DNA of 64,000 nucleotides from Hamadaea sp. (GTDB lineage: Bacteria > Actinomycetota > Actinomycetes > Mycobacteriales > Micromonosporaceae). The notes under the pieces were generated by a model. The model did not search any database. It worked only from the letters and a program-made list of their open reading frames with translations, and had not been told where the DNA came from. Shown in pieces: positions 35,060 through 43,322 of the stretch; position 1 is the stretch's first letter; each line of letters starts with the position of its first letter. The stretch lies in contig NZ_JABFVK010000038.1 in the NCBI RefSeq assembly GCF_013362815.1, positions 1 to 64,000 on the forward strand, written 5' to 3'. The position numbers and the translations under genes are program-made.

Positions 35060-36136
35060 ATGACGATCCTGACTCTCGGGGTGGCCGCTGTTCAGGCGTT
35101 CCTGCCGGTGACGGCCCCCGCTCCCCAGCCCGCTGCCGCCCTGCCGGACTCCCCGGTCCAGATCGCGGTGCAGACCCAGTCCTCCGGCGCGAACACGGTC
35201 TACCACCTGGTGCTGACCAACACTTCCGCGCTACCGGTCACGACGACGGTCGTGCAGCGGATGCCGGACGGCACGACCAGCCTCGTCGCCGACGGCGCGG
35301 CGATCGACGGCGACCGGGTGAGCTGGTCGGCGAAGGTCGCACCGAAGGCCGACGTGACCCTCCAAAGCTCTGGTGCGCTGCCGGTGCCGCATGCCGCCGA
35401 GCCGGTGACCGCCTGCGTCTCGGACGCCGCCTCGGGACGCCTGCTCGACTGCTTCGCCACCGACGTCGCAGCCGTGGCGGCTCCGGAAGCGCCCTGGTGG
35501 CGCCGTTGGCTGCCGTACGCAGCCCTGGCTGCTGCTCTCGGCGTACTCATCTGGTTGGGTGTGCGAGCCTGCCAACGACGGCAGGCGCGACCCGCCCGCG
35601 AACCGGAACCCCGGCGGCCCCGGCGGGAAGTGGCCTGGTGGGTGCCGGTCAGCGTGGCCGCGGCCGCAGTGATCGCGGTGAGCGCGGCGGCGTTGGTGAT
35701 CTTCGCGCCGAAGATGGCGGAAGCGGTCGAGAACGCGCAAGGCGTACGCGCGCACGCCTGGAACGGGCCGCAAGCCGACGCCGAGCTGGGCGAACAGGCG
35801 TCGGACGGCACCGCGCACTTCACCATCTACTCCGTGACCTGCTCGAACGGCAAGACCACGACGTGCGACGTGACCGCGTCAGTCGCGGCGGGCGACAAGA
35901 CCGTCCAGCTCTTCCGGAGCATGCAGCGGGTGTACACATCGGACACTACTTGGGTGGAGCCGGACCCGGCCGCCCTCGTCGCCGCCAACGGTGGCGATCC
36001 CTTCGCGGCCGCCGTAGTGCCGGGCACCGAACGCCTGATGGCGCTGCGGTTCACCGTCCCGACCGGCGCGCAGCCGCAGCGGCTGGAGCTGCACGACGGA
36101 GCCTTCGCCGGAGGAGTCGTGCTGGACCTGGAATGA
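35060..36136 (+). CDS. secreted/membrane protein of unknown function
   Basis: A 358-residue protein. An N-terminal signal-like helix (MTILTLGVAAVQAFLPVTAPA) is followed by a DUF11-like beta domain (YHLVLTNTSALPVTTTVVQRMPDGTTS) and a membrane helix near 160 with the basic stretch RACQRRQARPAREPEPRRPRR. A second membrane helix lies near 200. An outer C-terminal domain has a Cys pair (SVTCSNGKTTTCDV near 255). The basic loop between the helices would be cytoplasmic. I do not recognise the family. The start is uncertain; TTG 35039 is in frame. Confidence 0.65.
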   Translation: MTILTLGVAAVQAFLPVTAPAPQPAAALPDSPVQIAVQTQSSGANTVYHLVLTNTSALPVTTTVVQRMPDGTTSLVADGAAIDGDRVSWSAKVAPKADVTLQSSGALPVPHAAEPVTACVSDAASGRLLDCFATDVAAVAAPEAPWWRRWLPYAALAAALGVLIWLGVRACQRRQARPAREPEPRRPRREVAWWVPVSVAAAAVIAVSAAALVIFAPKMAEAVENAQGVRAHAWNGPQADAELGEQASDGTAHFTIYSVTCSNGKTTTCDVTASVAAGDKTVQLFRSMQRVYTSDTTWVEPDPAALVAANGGDPFAAAVVPGTERLMALRFTVPTGAQPQRLELHDGAFAGGVVLDLE

Positions 36137-36143
36137 TGTCCCG

Positions 36144-36923
36144 ATGGCGCTATACAAGCCCACCGACGGCATCATCGTGGTCACTGGCGGAGCGAGTGGC
36201 ATCGGCCTGGCCCTGGCCCAGCGGTTCGCCGCGGACGGGGCCAGAGTCGTGCTGGCCGACCTGGACGGCGCGCGCGCCGCTCGGGCGGCGTACGCCCTGG
36301 GTGAGGGGCACGGCGGGATCGGGCTCGACGTCACCGACGAGGAAGCCGTGGCCCGCGCGGTGGACCGCATCGAGAACGAACTCGGCCCGATCGGCATGTG
36401 GTGCTCGAACGCGGGCGTGGCGACGCCACCCGGCCTCGGCACCGACGCCGACTGGGAGCTGGCCTGGGGCGTGCACGTCCTCGCCCACCTGTACGCCGCG
36501 CGTACGGTCCTGCCGCGGATGGTCGAGCGGGGCCGGGGGCACTTCCTCGTCACCGCCTCCGCCGCCGGGTTGCTCACCGAACTCGACGTCGCCCCGTACG
36601 CCGTCAGCAAGCACGGCGCGGTGGCGCTCGCCGAATGGCTGGCCATTCGCTACGGCGGCACCGGGGTCACCTTCTCCTGCCTGTGCCCGCAGGGCGTGCG
36701 TACGCCGTTGCTGGACGGCGCGCCCGCGGACTCCGCGACGCTCGCCGCCGCTCCCCTGCTCGAACCCTCGCAGGTCGCCGACTGTGTGGTCGAAGCCATC
36801 GACGAGGGGCGGTTCCTGATCCTGCCGCATCCCGAGGTCGCCCAGTACTCGCTCAACCGAGTCAGCGACCCCGATCGGTGGATCGGCGGGATGCGGAAGC
36901 TGTACCAGCGACTGCATCCCTGA
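36144..36923 (+). CDS. SDR family oxidoreductase
   Basis: A 259-residue short-chain dehydrogenase/reductase. NAD(P) motif TGGASGIG is at about 14-21, LADLDG near 38 suggests NAD(H), NAG appears as SNAGVATPPG near 92, catalytic Ser in VTASAAG near 138, and YAVSKHG with Tyr and Lys near 152/156. It follows the unknown membrane protein gene by 7 bases and may be cotranscribed. Substrate unknown. Confidence 0.9.
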   Translation: MALYKPTDGIIVVTGGASGIGLALAQRFAADGARVVLADLDGARAARAAYALGEGHGGIGLDVTDEEAVARAVDRIENELGPIGMWCSNAGVATPPGLGTDADWELAWGVHVLAHLYAARTVLPRMVERGRGHFLVTASAAGLLTELDVAPYAVSKHGAVALAEWLAIRYGGTGVTFSCLCPQGVRTPLLDGAPADSATLAAAPLLEPSQVADCVVEAIDEGRFLILPHPEVAQYSLNRVSDPDRWIGGMRKLYQRLHP

Positions 36924-36972
36924 CGAACCCCTTGATCGCCTCACAGTAACCGGTTACTATCGGCTCCCGATC

Positions 36973-37038
36973 CGCGCTGGATCAGGGATCTGGGTCGTAT
37001 TTTCCGCAAGATTCGACACGGATCCCTGATCCAGCGCG
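36973..37038. terminator. long hairpin (GATCAGGG family)
   Basis: Arms 36973-36990 and 37021-37038 are exact 18-bp complements; the inside also pairs partly (GGGTCGTAT against ATTCGACAC). It lies between the SDR gene and the phosphodiesterase gene, both on the plus strand. Confidence 0.73.
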
Positions 37039-37063
37039 CACAAGAAAGACCGAGGGAGCCGAA

Positions 37064-37858
37064 GTGCCGCACGTGATCGTCTTCGGGGTGGACGGCGTAC
37101 GCCTCGACACCCTCGCCGCAGCGCACACCCCGAACATCGACAAGATCACCGACACGGGCTTCTTCAGCTCCTTCGAGGTCAGCGCGTCCGCCCCGACGCT
37201 GTCCGGGCCGTGCTGGACGACGGTCGCCACCGGCATGTGGCCGGAAGCGCACGGGGTCTTCGGGAACACGTTCACCGGCCATCGGCTGGCGGTCTTTCCG
37301 GACTTCCTGACGTTGGCCAAGCGCCGGGGACTCCGCACGTACGCCGCCCTCACCTGGGCGCCGCTGGCCACTGGCTCCTACGGCGGGCCGTTGTTCACCG
37401 ACCCGACCCGTCTGTCCTATGCCGACGGTGAAGCGCTGGGCCACGCCGAAGCCGACCAGCTCGTGGTGGACGACGCCGCCCGCGCGCTGGCCGAAGGCGC
37501 GTACGACGCCGCGTTCGTCTACATCGGAGCACCGGACGAAGTGGCGCACGCCGTCGGCACCGGCCCCGAATATCTCGCGGCGATCGAACGGGCGGACATC
37601 CAGATCGGCCAGGTCCTCGACGCCGCCGCGCAGCTGGAAGACCTGACCGTCATCGTGGTCACCGATCACGGGCATCGCGACGAAGGCGGCCACGGTGGGC
37701 GTACCACCTGGGAGAAGCAGGCGTGGATCGCGGCGAGCGGGCCCGGCGTCCCGACCACCGCGACCGAGGTGTGCCACGCGGACGTCGCGCCTCACGTGCT
37801 CGCGGTTTTCGGCCTCGACGTGAGCACGATGGCCGGCGTGCCGTTCGGCCGGCGCTGA
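37064..37858 (+). CDS. alkaline phosphatase/nucleotide pyrophosphatase family hydrolase
   Basis: A 264-residue metal hydrolase of the type I phosphodiesterase superfamily. Metal-binding Asp in VIVFGVDGVRLDTL near residue 9, nucleophile Thr in SAPTLSGPCWTTVATGMWPEAHG near 45-55, YIGAPDEVAHAVG near 158, and TDHGHRDEGGHGG near 207 provide the second metal-site Asp and His residues. There is no signal peptide, so it is probably cytoplasmic. GTG with GAGGGAG upstream. It overlaps the EamA gene by one base (TGATG). Confidence 0.85.
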   Translation: MPHVIVFGVDGVRLDTLAAAHTPNIDKITDTGFFSSFEVSASAPTLSGPCWTTVATGMWPEAHGVFGNTFTGHRLAVFPDFLTLAKRRGLRTYAALTWAPLATGSYGGPLFTDPTRLSYADGEALGHAEADQLVVDDAARALAEGAYDAAFVYIGAPDEVAHAVGTGPEYLAAIERADIQIGQVLDAAAQLEDLTVIVVTDHGHRDEGGHGGRTTWEKQAWIAASGPGVPTTATEVCHADVAPHVLAVFGLDVSTMAGVPFGRR

Positions 37859-38709
37859 TGCCGCCCGTCGCGTTGGCGCTGGTCGCCGCCTCAGTACTGT
37901 GTCACGCCACCTGGAACCTGCTCGCCAAGCGGGCCGGCGGCGCGAGCGGGCCGATCTTCGTCGGGCTGTGGTCGGCGGTGGCCGCGCTCCTCTGGGCCCC
38001 GTTGGGCGTCTGGACACTGTGGACCGCATGGGACACCCTCGACTGGCGTACGCCGTTGTTCGTCGGAACGGCGCTGGTGCTCCACACCGGCTACTACCTC
38101 ACTTTGCAACGCGGATACCGCATCGGCGACCTGTCTGTCGTCTACCCCGTCGCCCGGGGCACCGGACCGCTGCTGGCGAGCACCGCCGCCGTTCTGCTCT
38201 GGCAGGAGCAGCCGGGGCTCCTCGGCTGGGCCGGCATCTTGGCGTTGTCAGTGAGCGTCGCGCTCCTCGGCCTCCGCAAATCGAGCAGCGGCATCGGCTA
38301 CGGGCTGCTCGTCGGGGTGTTCATCGCGGCTTACACGCTGCTCGACAAGCAGGCGGTGACCGCCGCGGCCATCCCGCCTGTTCTCGTGAACTGGGGCACC
38401 GACACCCTCCGCGCAGTCGCCTTCACCCCGCTGCTCATCCGTCGCCGCGACCAGATTCGGCAACTCTGGCGCGAGCACTGGAAGAGCGCCGTCGGCACGG
38501 CGATCTTCTCCCCCGCCTCGTACATGCTCATCCTGACCGCGCTCACGCTCGCGCCGGTCACCGTCATCGCCCCGTTGCGCGAGGTCAGCGTGGTGCTCGT
38601 GGTCTTCCTCGGCGCGAGGCTGCTCGGTGAACGCGACATGTGGCGGCGGCTGGTCTGCGCCTTCGGGGTGGTGCTCGGCGCGGCCGGGACGCTGCTCAGC
38701 CGCTCCTGA
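37858..38709 (+). CDS. EamA/DMT superfamily transporter
   Basis: A 283-residue membrane protein with about ten hydrophobic segments in two EamA repeats. The first begins CHATWNLLAKRAGG and the second LLVGVFIAAYTLLDKQAV. FLGARLLGERDMWRRLVCAFGVVLGAAG is the typical closing segment. It exports or imports small metabolites by analogy with DMT members; substrate unknown. Translationally coupled to the phosphodiesterase through TGATG. Confidence 0.85.
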   Translation: MPPVALALVAASVLCHATWNLLAKRAGGASGPIFVGLWSAVAALLWAPLGVWTLWTAWDTLDWRTPLFVGTALVLHTGYYLTLQRGYRIGDLSVVYPVARGTGPLLASTAAVLLWQEQPGLLGWAGILALSVSVALLGLRKSSSGIGYGLLVGVFIAAYTLLDKQAVTAAAIPPVLVNWGTDTLRAVAFTPLLIRRRDQIRQLWREHWKSAVGTAIFSPASYMLILTALTLAPVTVIAPLREVSVVLVVFLGARLLGERDMWRRLVCAFGVVLGAAGTLLSRS

Positions 38710-38726
38710 CTGCCCGCCTTTTTGGC

Positions 38727-38787
38727 ACCAGATCAGGGATGTGGGTCGAATCTTGGCCTTTTTACGGCCGATATCCGTGATCCGGTG
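38727..38787. terminator. imperfect hairpin (GATCAGGG family)
   Basis: CACCAGATCAGGGAT pairs with ATATCCGTGATCCGGTG with mismatches. The left half resembles the hairpins at 30724 and 36973, while the right half resembles the one at 3196 (GGCC, ATCCGTGATC), so it looks like a chimaera. Located between convergent genes. Confidence 0.6.
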
Positions 38788-38796
38788 GGCGGACCG

Positions 38797-39639
38797 TCAC
38801 GAGACGCCGACGGCATCCTGCTTGGCGAAGAAGTCGAGCAGGAACGGGTCGAGTTCGATGGCGTGCTGCTGCGGCAGCGTATGGTGCGTCGCGTCCGGCA
38901 GCATCAGCACGCTGACCTCGCGCAACAGCCGCTCCGCGTGCTCGCGTACGGCCGTCACGTCGTGCACCCGGCTCTGCCCGCCCAGCACCAGCAGGACCGG
39001 TGCCTCCAGTCCGCGAAGCGCCTCATCGGACGGTCGCTTCGGCAGCACCACTTTCGCGCCGTTCCGGCCCTGCGCGCCGCTCGCGACGAGCTGCAGCCAC
39101 GCAGGATCGAGCCGTCGGCCGCCGGTCTCCCACTCGAAGAACCGCCGCCAGCGCTTCTCCCCGCCCAGCACCACCGCGGGCAGGCTGCGCAGCACATAGC
39201 CGCGCGCCATCGGCCCGAAGCATGTCGTCGGGTCCAGCAACGCGAGCCGCCGCACGCGCCGCGTCTCCAGCGCCGAAACCAACGCGACCCAAGCTCCGTA
39301 GGAATGCGCGGCCACATCGGCTCGCTCCACGCCCAAAGCGTCCAGCACCGTGGCGAACCAGGCCGCGACGTCTGATCTGGTACGCACAGCGCCCGGACGA
39401 GGACGGCTACGTCCCCGGTCGCAGATGAGGTCGACGGCGTACACCCGGCGCTCCCGCGCCAGCGACTCGACGTCGGCGAACCACACCGCCGAAGTCGCAC
39501 CACCACCATGGATCAAGATGAGCGGATCTCCGACGGCCGGACCGGCGGCGAGCACCCGAGTCGTCCCGAACCGCGACTCCAGATCGAGCGTCTCGACTTC
39601 CACGGGCCACTGCGCCACCACGTCGTCGTACGCGTTCAT
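38797..39639 (-). CDS. alpha/beta hydrolase
   Basis: A 280-residue hydrolase. Oxyanion HGGGATSAVWF is near residue 44, nucleophile elbow AAHSYGAWVAL near 111, acid in LLVLGGQSRVHD and catalytic His in DATHHTLPQQHAIE near 260. HSYGA replaces the common GxSxG first Gly by His. Its start overlaps the TPR gene stop by 4 bp, so it is the second gene of a small operon. Substrate unknown. Confidence 0.85.
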   Translation of the reverse strand: MNAYDDVVAQWPVEVETLDLESRFGTTRVLAAGPAVGDPLILIHGGGATSAVWFADVESLARERRVYAVDLICDRGRSRPRPGAVRTRSDVAAWFATVLDALGVERADVAAHSYGAWVALVSALETRRVRRLALLDPTTCFGPMARGYVLRSLPAVVLGGEKRWRRFFEWETGGRRLDPAWLQLVASGAQGRNGAKVVLPKRPSDEALRGLEAPVLLVLGGQSRVHDVTAVREHAERLLREVSVLMLPDATHHTLPQQHAIELDPFLLDFFAKQDAVGVS

Positions 39640-40613
39640 GAGCTCACTCTGCCAGACAGTTCGACCAGGGTCGCTTCGCGGGCGGCGAGGGCGTGTCGGT
39701 AGCGATCCGGGAGTTCCTCGGCCAGCTTGCGGGTGAGCTCGACGGATTCGGTGATCGCGGTCAGCGCCTCGGCTCGGCGGTCGAGCGTACCGAGGATGCC
39801 GGCCCGGACCGCGAGCGCCTCCGCGAGCGCGGCCCGGTGAGCAGGTGGGGCGGCCGACAGCATGCGGCTGTGCGCCACGGCTTCCTCGACGACGGGCAGG
39901 CCGAGTTCGGGGCGGGCGTTGTCGACGGCGATCTCGGCGGTAAGGATGAGGCCCGCGGCGACGAGGACGTCGGGGTCGGACGTGGTGGCCCGCCGTGCCT
40001 CCAGCGCTTGCCGGACGACGCCCGCGGCCTCCCCCAACCGGTCGGCCTTCGTCAGCGCCCGGCCCCGCAGGTAGAGGGCGGCATGGTAGGACGCCATCGA
40101 ACGGCGGCGGTGGCCGTGGCGTACGTGCCAGCGGAGCGCCTGCTCGGTCGCGGTCAGCGCCTCGGCTCGATCGTCCAAATCGGACAGCGCTTCGGCTGAA
40201 GCGAGCAGCGTGGTCCCGTACGCCGAACGCACCAGACCGCCGTCGAATTCACGGGCCTTCGCCAGCGTCGCTTCGGCGGGACGCAGATAGACGAGCGCCT
40301 CCTCGTGCCGCCCGACTTCGTGCAGGGCGGTGCCGAGCAGCGCTTCGCAGCAGGCCAGGGCGTTGCTGCGACGGCCCCGGGCCACCTCCCGGCACCGCTC
40401 GTACGCCCGCCACGAAAGATCCAGGCCGGTGGCGTACTCGCCTCGGGAGAGAGCTTTCCAGCCGGGGGCGTACTCGGGGATGCGAGCCAGCCGACGCCGC
40501 GTGGGCGCCCAACGGCGTACGCGGAGCACGAGGTTGGCGAGGATCGTCGCCCCGAACATGTAAACGCCGATGAGCGCGAGGTACCGCAGCACGTCGAGCC
40601 AGTTGTCGTCCAC
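39636..40613 (-). CDS. membrane-anchored TPR-like protein
   Basis: A 325-residue protein with one N-terminal membrane helix (YLALIGVYMFGATILANLVLRV). It continues with repeated helix pairs such as ALLGTALHEVGRHEEALVYLRPAEATL and ASAEALSDLDDRAEALTATEQAL, whose pattern fits tetratricopeptide repeats. It is probably a cytoplasmic-facing scaffold. GTG start with minus-strand TACCCT 6 bases upstream. The downstream hydrolase is coupled by overlap. Confidence 0.7.
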   Translation of the reverse strand: MDDNWLDVLRYLALIGVYMFGATILANLVLRVRRWAPTRRRLARIPEYAPGWKALSRGEYATGLDLSWRAYERCREVARGRRSNALACCEALLGTALHEVGRHEEALVYLRPAEATLAKAREFDGGLVRSAYGTTLLASAEALSDLDDRAEALTATEQALRWHVRHGHRRRSMASYHAALYLRGRALTKADRLGEAAGVVRQALEARRATTSDPDVLVAAGLILTAEIAVDNARPELGLPVVEEAVAHSRMLSAAPPAHRAALAEALAVRAGILGTLDRRAEALTAITESVELTRKLAEELPDRYRHALAAREATLVELSGRVSS

Positions 40614-40619
40614 CGCGGC

Positions 40620-40625
40620 AGGGTA
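40620..40625 (-). promoter_or_regulatory. -10 hexamer of the TPR gene, leaderless spacing
   Basis: Minus-strand TACCCT lies 6 bases before GTG 40613 and touches the hairpin at 40625. Confidence 0.45.
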
Positions 40626-40658
40626 CCGGGCGGGCTGCCGCGCCGCAGCCCGCCCGGT
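40625..40658. terminator. 14-bp perfect GC-rich hairpin
   Basis: Arms 40625-40638 and 40645-40658 are exact complements with a 6-base loop. It lies just after the glucosaminidase stop on the minus strand and should end the GH20-GH2 transcript. Confidence 0.78.
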
Positions 40659-40678
40659 GTCCCCTTTCCCCGAAAGGA

Positions 40679-43312
40679 CTACGGGATCGGCGTTGTCGCC
40701 GTCGGGACATTGAATCCGCGTAGCCGCAGGTAGGGCGCTTGGCCACCGAGGTCGCCGGTGGCGTACGCGGCGGTGATGGTGGTCGACTCACCGGGCCACA
40801 GCGAGACGTAGTTCTCGGTGTAGGTGACCGGTAGGACCTCGGTTCCGCCGTTGCCCGCGGTGACTTCGGGACGTAGGAAGAAGGCGAGGTTCGTTGCGCT
40901 GGTGTTGGTCAGCGTGATGGTGACGTTCTCCTGGCCGCCGGCGACCGACCGGGACACGGCGGTCGTGACGGACGGATTGGCCGGCAGGCTGCTCAGGCCG
41001 GTCAGGTTCGCGAACGTCTTCGTCGTCGTCGAGTACCAGTTGCTCTTGTTCCCCAGCGCGTCCGGCGTGGTGGAGTACCAGTAGAGGTTGTTGCTGACGA
41101 CCGCGCCGGCGCTGTCCTTGAGCTGGAGGCGGAGGAAGTAAGTCGAGCTCAGCCCGTTCGGGGTGGGGACCGTCAGGGCCTGTGTCGACGAGTTCGCCGC
41201 CGCCGTGACCGGTGCGGTCGTCGTCGACACCGTCGTCAGGTTCGGGATGGTGTGGAGGGTCGCCGTCGCGGTGAGCCCGCTGCGGGCGGCGAGCGTCGAG
41301 TTGACCACGAACACCTTCTTCGTGGCGTAGTCGTACGCGATGTGCACGGGTTCGTCGGCCTTCTTCGCGCCGAAGAAGCCGCCGCCCGGCTTGAAGTAGT
41401 AGTCGTAGAGGTTCCAGTGCACCGACGGCCAGGCGCTGTTGAGCATCCAGAAGATGGTGCCGAAGGACTGGCTGTATTCGTGGGAGTTCCAGGCCTCGAA
41501 GAAGCTCCGGGTGTTCTCGTAGTTCATCAGCTCGGCCTTGAGCGCGTAGTCGGCCGCGCTCGTCGCCGTGCCGTACCGGCGGTTGAGGCCGTTGGTGTAG
41601 AGGCCGATGTTGTCGAACACGCTGCCGGGCTTGCCCGCGTGATAGTTCCAGGTGGTCCCGATCGGCCACAGCTCGCCGGCCGGGATGAACTTCTGGAGGC
41701 TCTCCAGCGGCGGCGGCGATTCGGTGCCCTCCTCGCCGGTCGTCCCGAAGGCACTCCCCGCCTTGGTCGTGTCCCACCAGAGCACCGGCGGGGCCCACTT
41801 GTACGGGCCGTCCATCTTCATGCCCGCGTTCGAGTTCGACCAGGTCGCGACGTTGTCCAGGGTCGGGTTCTGCCAGTGCAGGCGGGTGGCGATCGACTTG
41901 TACGCCGTCAGATGCGCCGCGGTCGGCGGTTGATCGCTCCCGTACGCCCAGACGAAAACACTGGGGTGAGCGCGGAGCGACCGCAACTGCGTCTCGAGGG
42001 AAGCCTGCGCGACCTGGGTCTGCTCGGCGGTCCAGCCGGAGTCGTTCTCCCAGGCGCTGCAGCAGGTGAACCCCGGCATGACCAGTACGCCGGCGGCGTC
42101 GGCGAGGTCGTAGAGCTCCTCGTTGCCGAGGGTGCCTTCGAGCCGGATCGTGTTGAGCCCCATCTCCTTGACGTAGCGGACATGGGCGGCGTTGGTCTTC
42201 GTGTCCCAGCGCTGGAGCATGTCCCACATGTAGCCACCGCCGCGGAACAGGATGTTCTGCCCGTTGATCCGGTAGCCGGCGAAGGAGGTGCCGTTGACCG
42301 TCGTCCGATAGTCCGTGATCTGGCGTACGCCGAAGGCCGTGCTCTTCGTGTCGGAGGTGGCCCCGCCGACTGCAGCAGTCAGACTGAGCTGATACTGCTC
42401 AGGTGAGCCGAACTGGTACGGCCACCACAGCACCGGGTTGACCAGGTGCAATTGCGGGTACGCCGCCGGGTCGAACGCGATCTCCCGGCGCTCCCCGGCC
42501 GCCAGGGTCACCGTCTGGCTGACCGTCACGGTCGGCTGCCCGGGCTTGGTGATCGTGCCCGTGACGGTCGTCGTGACCGGCGCCGCCGTCGCGTTGACGG
42601 CGTCGGCGTACACGGTCAGGTCGGCCGCGTTCGTCGCGGGCAACGGCAGCACAGTCTTCACATAGGGATCCCGCAACGCCACCGGTCCGGTGGTCTCCAG
42701 CCGCGTCTTGCCCCAGAGCCCGGCGTTCATGTCGGGCACCTCGGGATTCCAGTCGACCGTGCAGAACGACAGGTCGGCGCAGCCCGGTTTGGCCGGGGTG
42801 ACCCGGATGGCCAGCGCGTTCGCCTGACCGGGCCGGATCGCCGAGGTCACGTTGTACTCGTGCGCGGCGAGCGAACCGACCGCGTTCGCGTCGAGCTGCA
42901 CGCCGTTGAGCCAGATCTGCGCCCGATAGGTGATGCCCCCGAAGCGCAGCCAGTACGCCTGGTCGGCAGCGGCCGCGGCGGCGGTGAACTCGCCCCGGAA
43001 CCACCAGTCCTGACCGGTCAGGTCCGGCACGTTCTTCAGGTTCTGGCCGAAGTAGATGTTCTGGTAGACGTTGTTCGCCACGAGCCCGGCCAGCACGGTC
43101 GAGGGCAGCGTGACCGGGTTCCACCCCGAGGTCGAGTAGCCGACCTGGGAGATCGTCGAGCCGGTGTCGGCCAGGCCGGTGGCCGAGCGCAGCGCCCAGC
43201 CGGACTTCAGCTCCGTCGAGCCGACCGTCGCTCCGTCAGCCGCCATCGGGCCGACCGGAACCAGGGCGACGAGCAACACCGCCACCGCGAAGACACGCAG
43301 GAACTTCCGCAT
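40679..43312 (-). CDS. csxA: secreted GH2 exo-beta-D-glucosaminidase-like enzyme
   Basis: An 877-residue secreted enzyme with signal MRKFLRVFAVAVLLVALVP. Order: GH2 sugar-binding domain (WWFRGEFTAAAA and YWLRFGGITYRAQIWLNG), immunoglobulin-like domains, and a TIM barrel with NTIRLEGTLGNEELYDLADAAGVLVMPGFTCCSAWEND near 400. C-terminal beta domains follow. The CCSAWE phrase and overall plan resemble exo-beta-glucosaminidase CsxA, which trims glucosamine from chitosan oligomers. GTGAGGGGAA precedes the ATG. It follows the GH20 gene by 10 bases. Another GH2 exo-glycosidase activity is possible. Confidence 0.82.
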   Translation of the reverse strand: MRKFLRVFAVAVLLVALVPVGPMAADGATVGSTELKSGWALRSATGLADTGSTISQVGYSTSGWNPVTLPSTVLAGLVANNVYQNIYFGQNLKNVPDLTGQDWWFRGEFTAAAAAADQAYWLRFGGITYRAQIWLNGVQLDANAVGSLAAHEYNVTSAIRPGQANALAIRVTPAKPGCADLSFCTVDWNPEVPDMNAGLWGKTRLETTGPVALRDPYVKTVLPLPATNAADLTVYADAVNATAAPVTTTVTGTITKPGQPTVTVSQTVTLAAGERREIAFDPAAYPQLHLVNPVLWWPYQFGSPEQYQLSLTAAVGGATSDTKSTAFGVRQITDYRTTVNGTSFAGYRINGQNILFRGGGYMWDMLQRWDTKTNAAHVRYVKEMGLNTIRLEGTLGNEELYDLADAAGVLVMPGFTCCSAWENDSGWTAEQTQVAQASLETQLRSLRAHPSVFVWAYGSDQPPTAAHLTAYKSIATRLHWQNPTLDNVATWSNSNAGMKMDGPYKWAPPVLWWDTTKAGSAFGTTGEEGTESPPPLESLQKFIPAGELWPIGTTWNYHAGKPGSVFDNIGLYTNGLNRRYGTATSAADYALKAELMNYENTRSFFEAWNSHEYSQSFGTIFWMLNSAWPSVHWNLYDYYFKPGGGFFGAKKADEPVHIAYDYATKKVFVVNSTLAARSGLTATATLHTIPNLTTVSTTTAPVTAAANSSTQALTVPTPNGLSSTYFLRLQLKDSAGAVVSNNLYWYSTTPDALGNKSNWYSTTTKTFANLTGLSSLPANPSVTTAVSRSVAGGQENVTITLTNTSATNLAFFLRPEVTAGNGGTEVLPVTYTENYVSLWPGESTTITAAYATGDLGGQAPYLRLRGFNVPTATTPIP

Positions 43313-43322
43313 AAGGTTCCCC

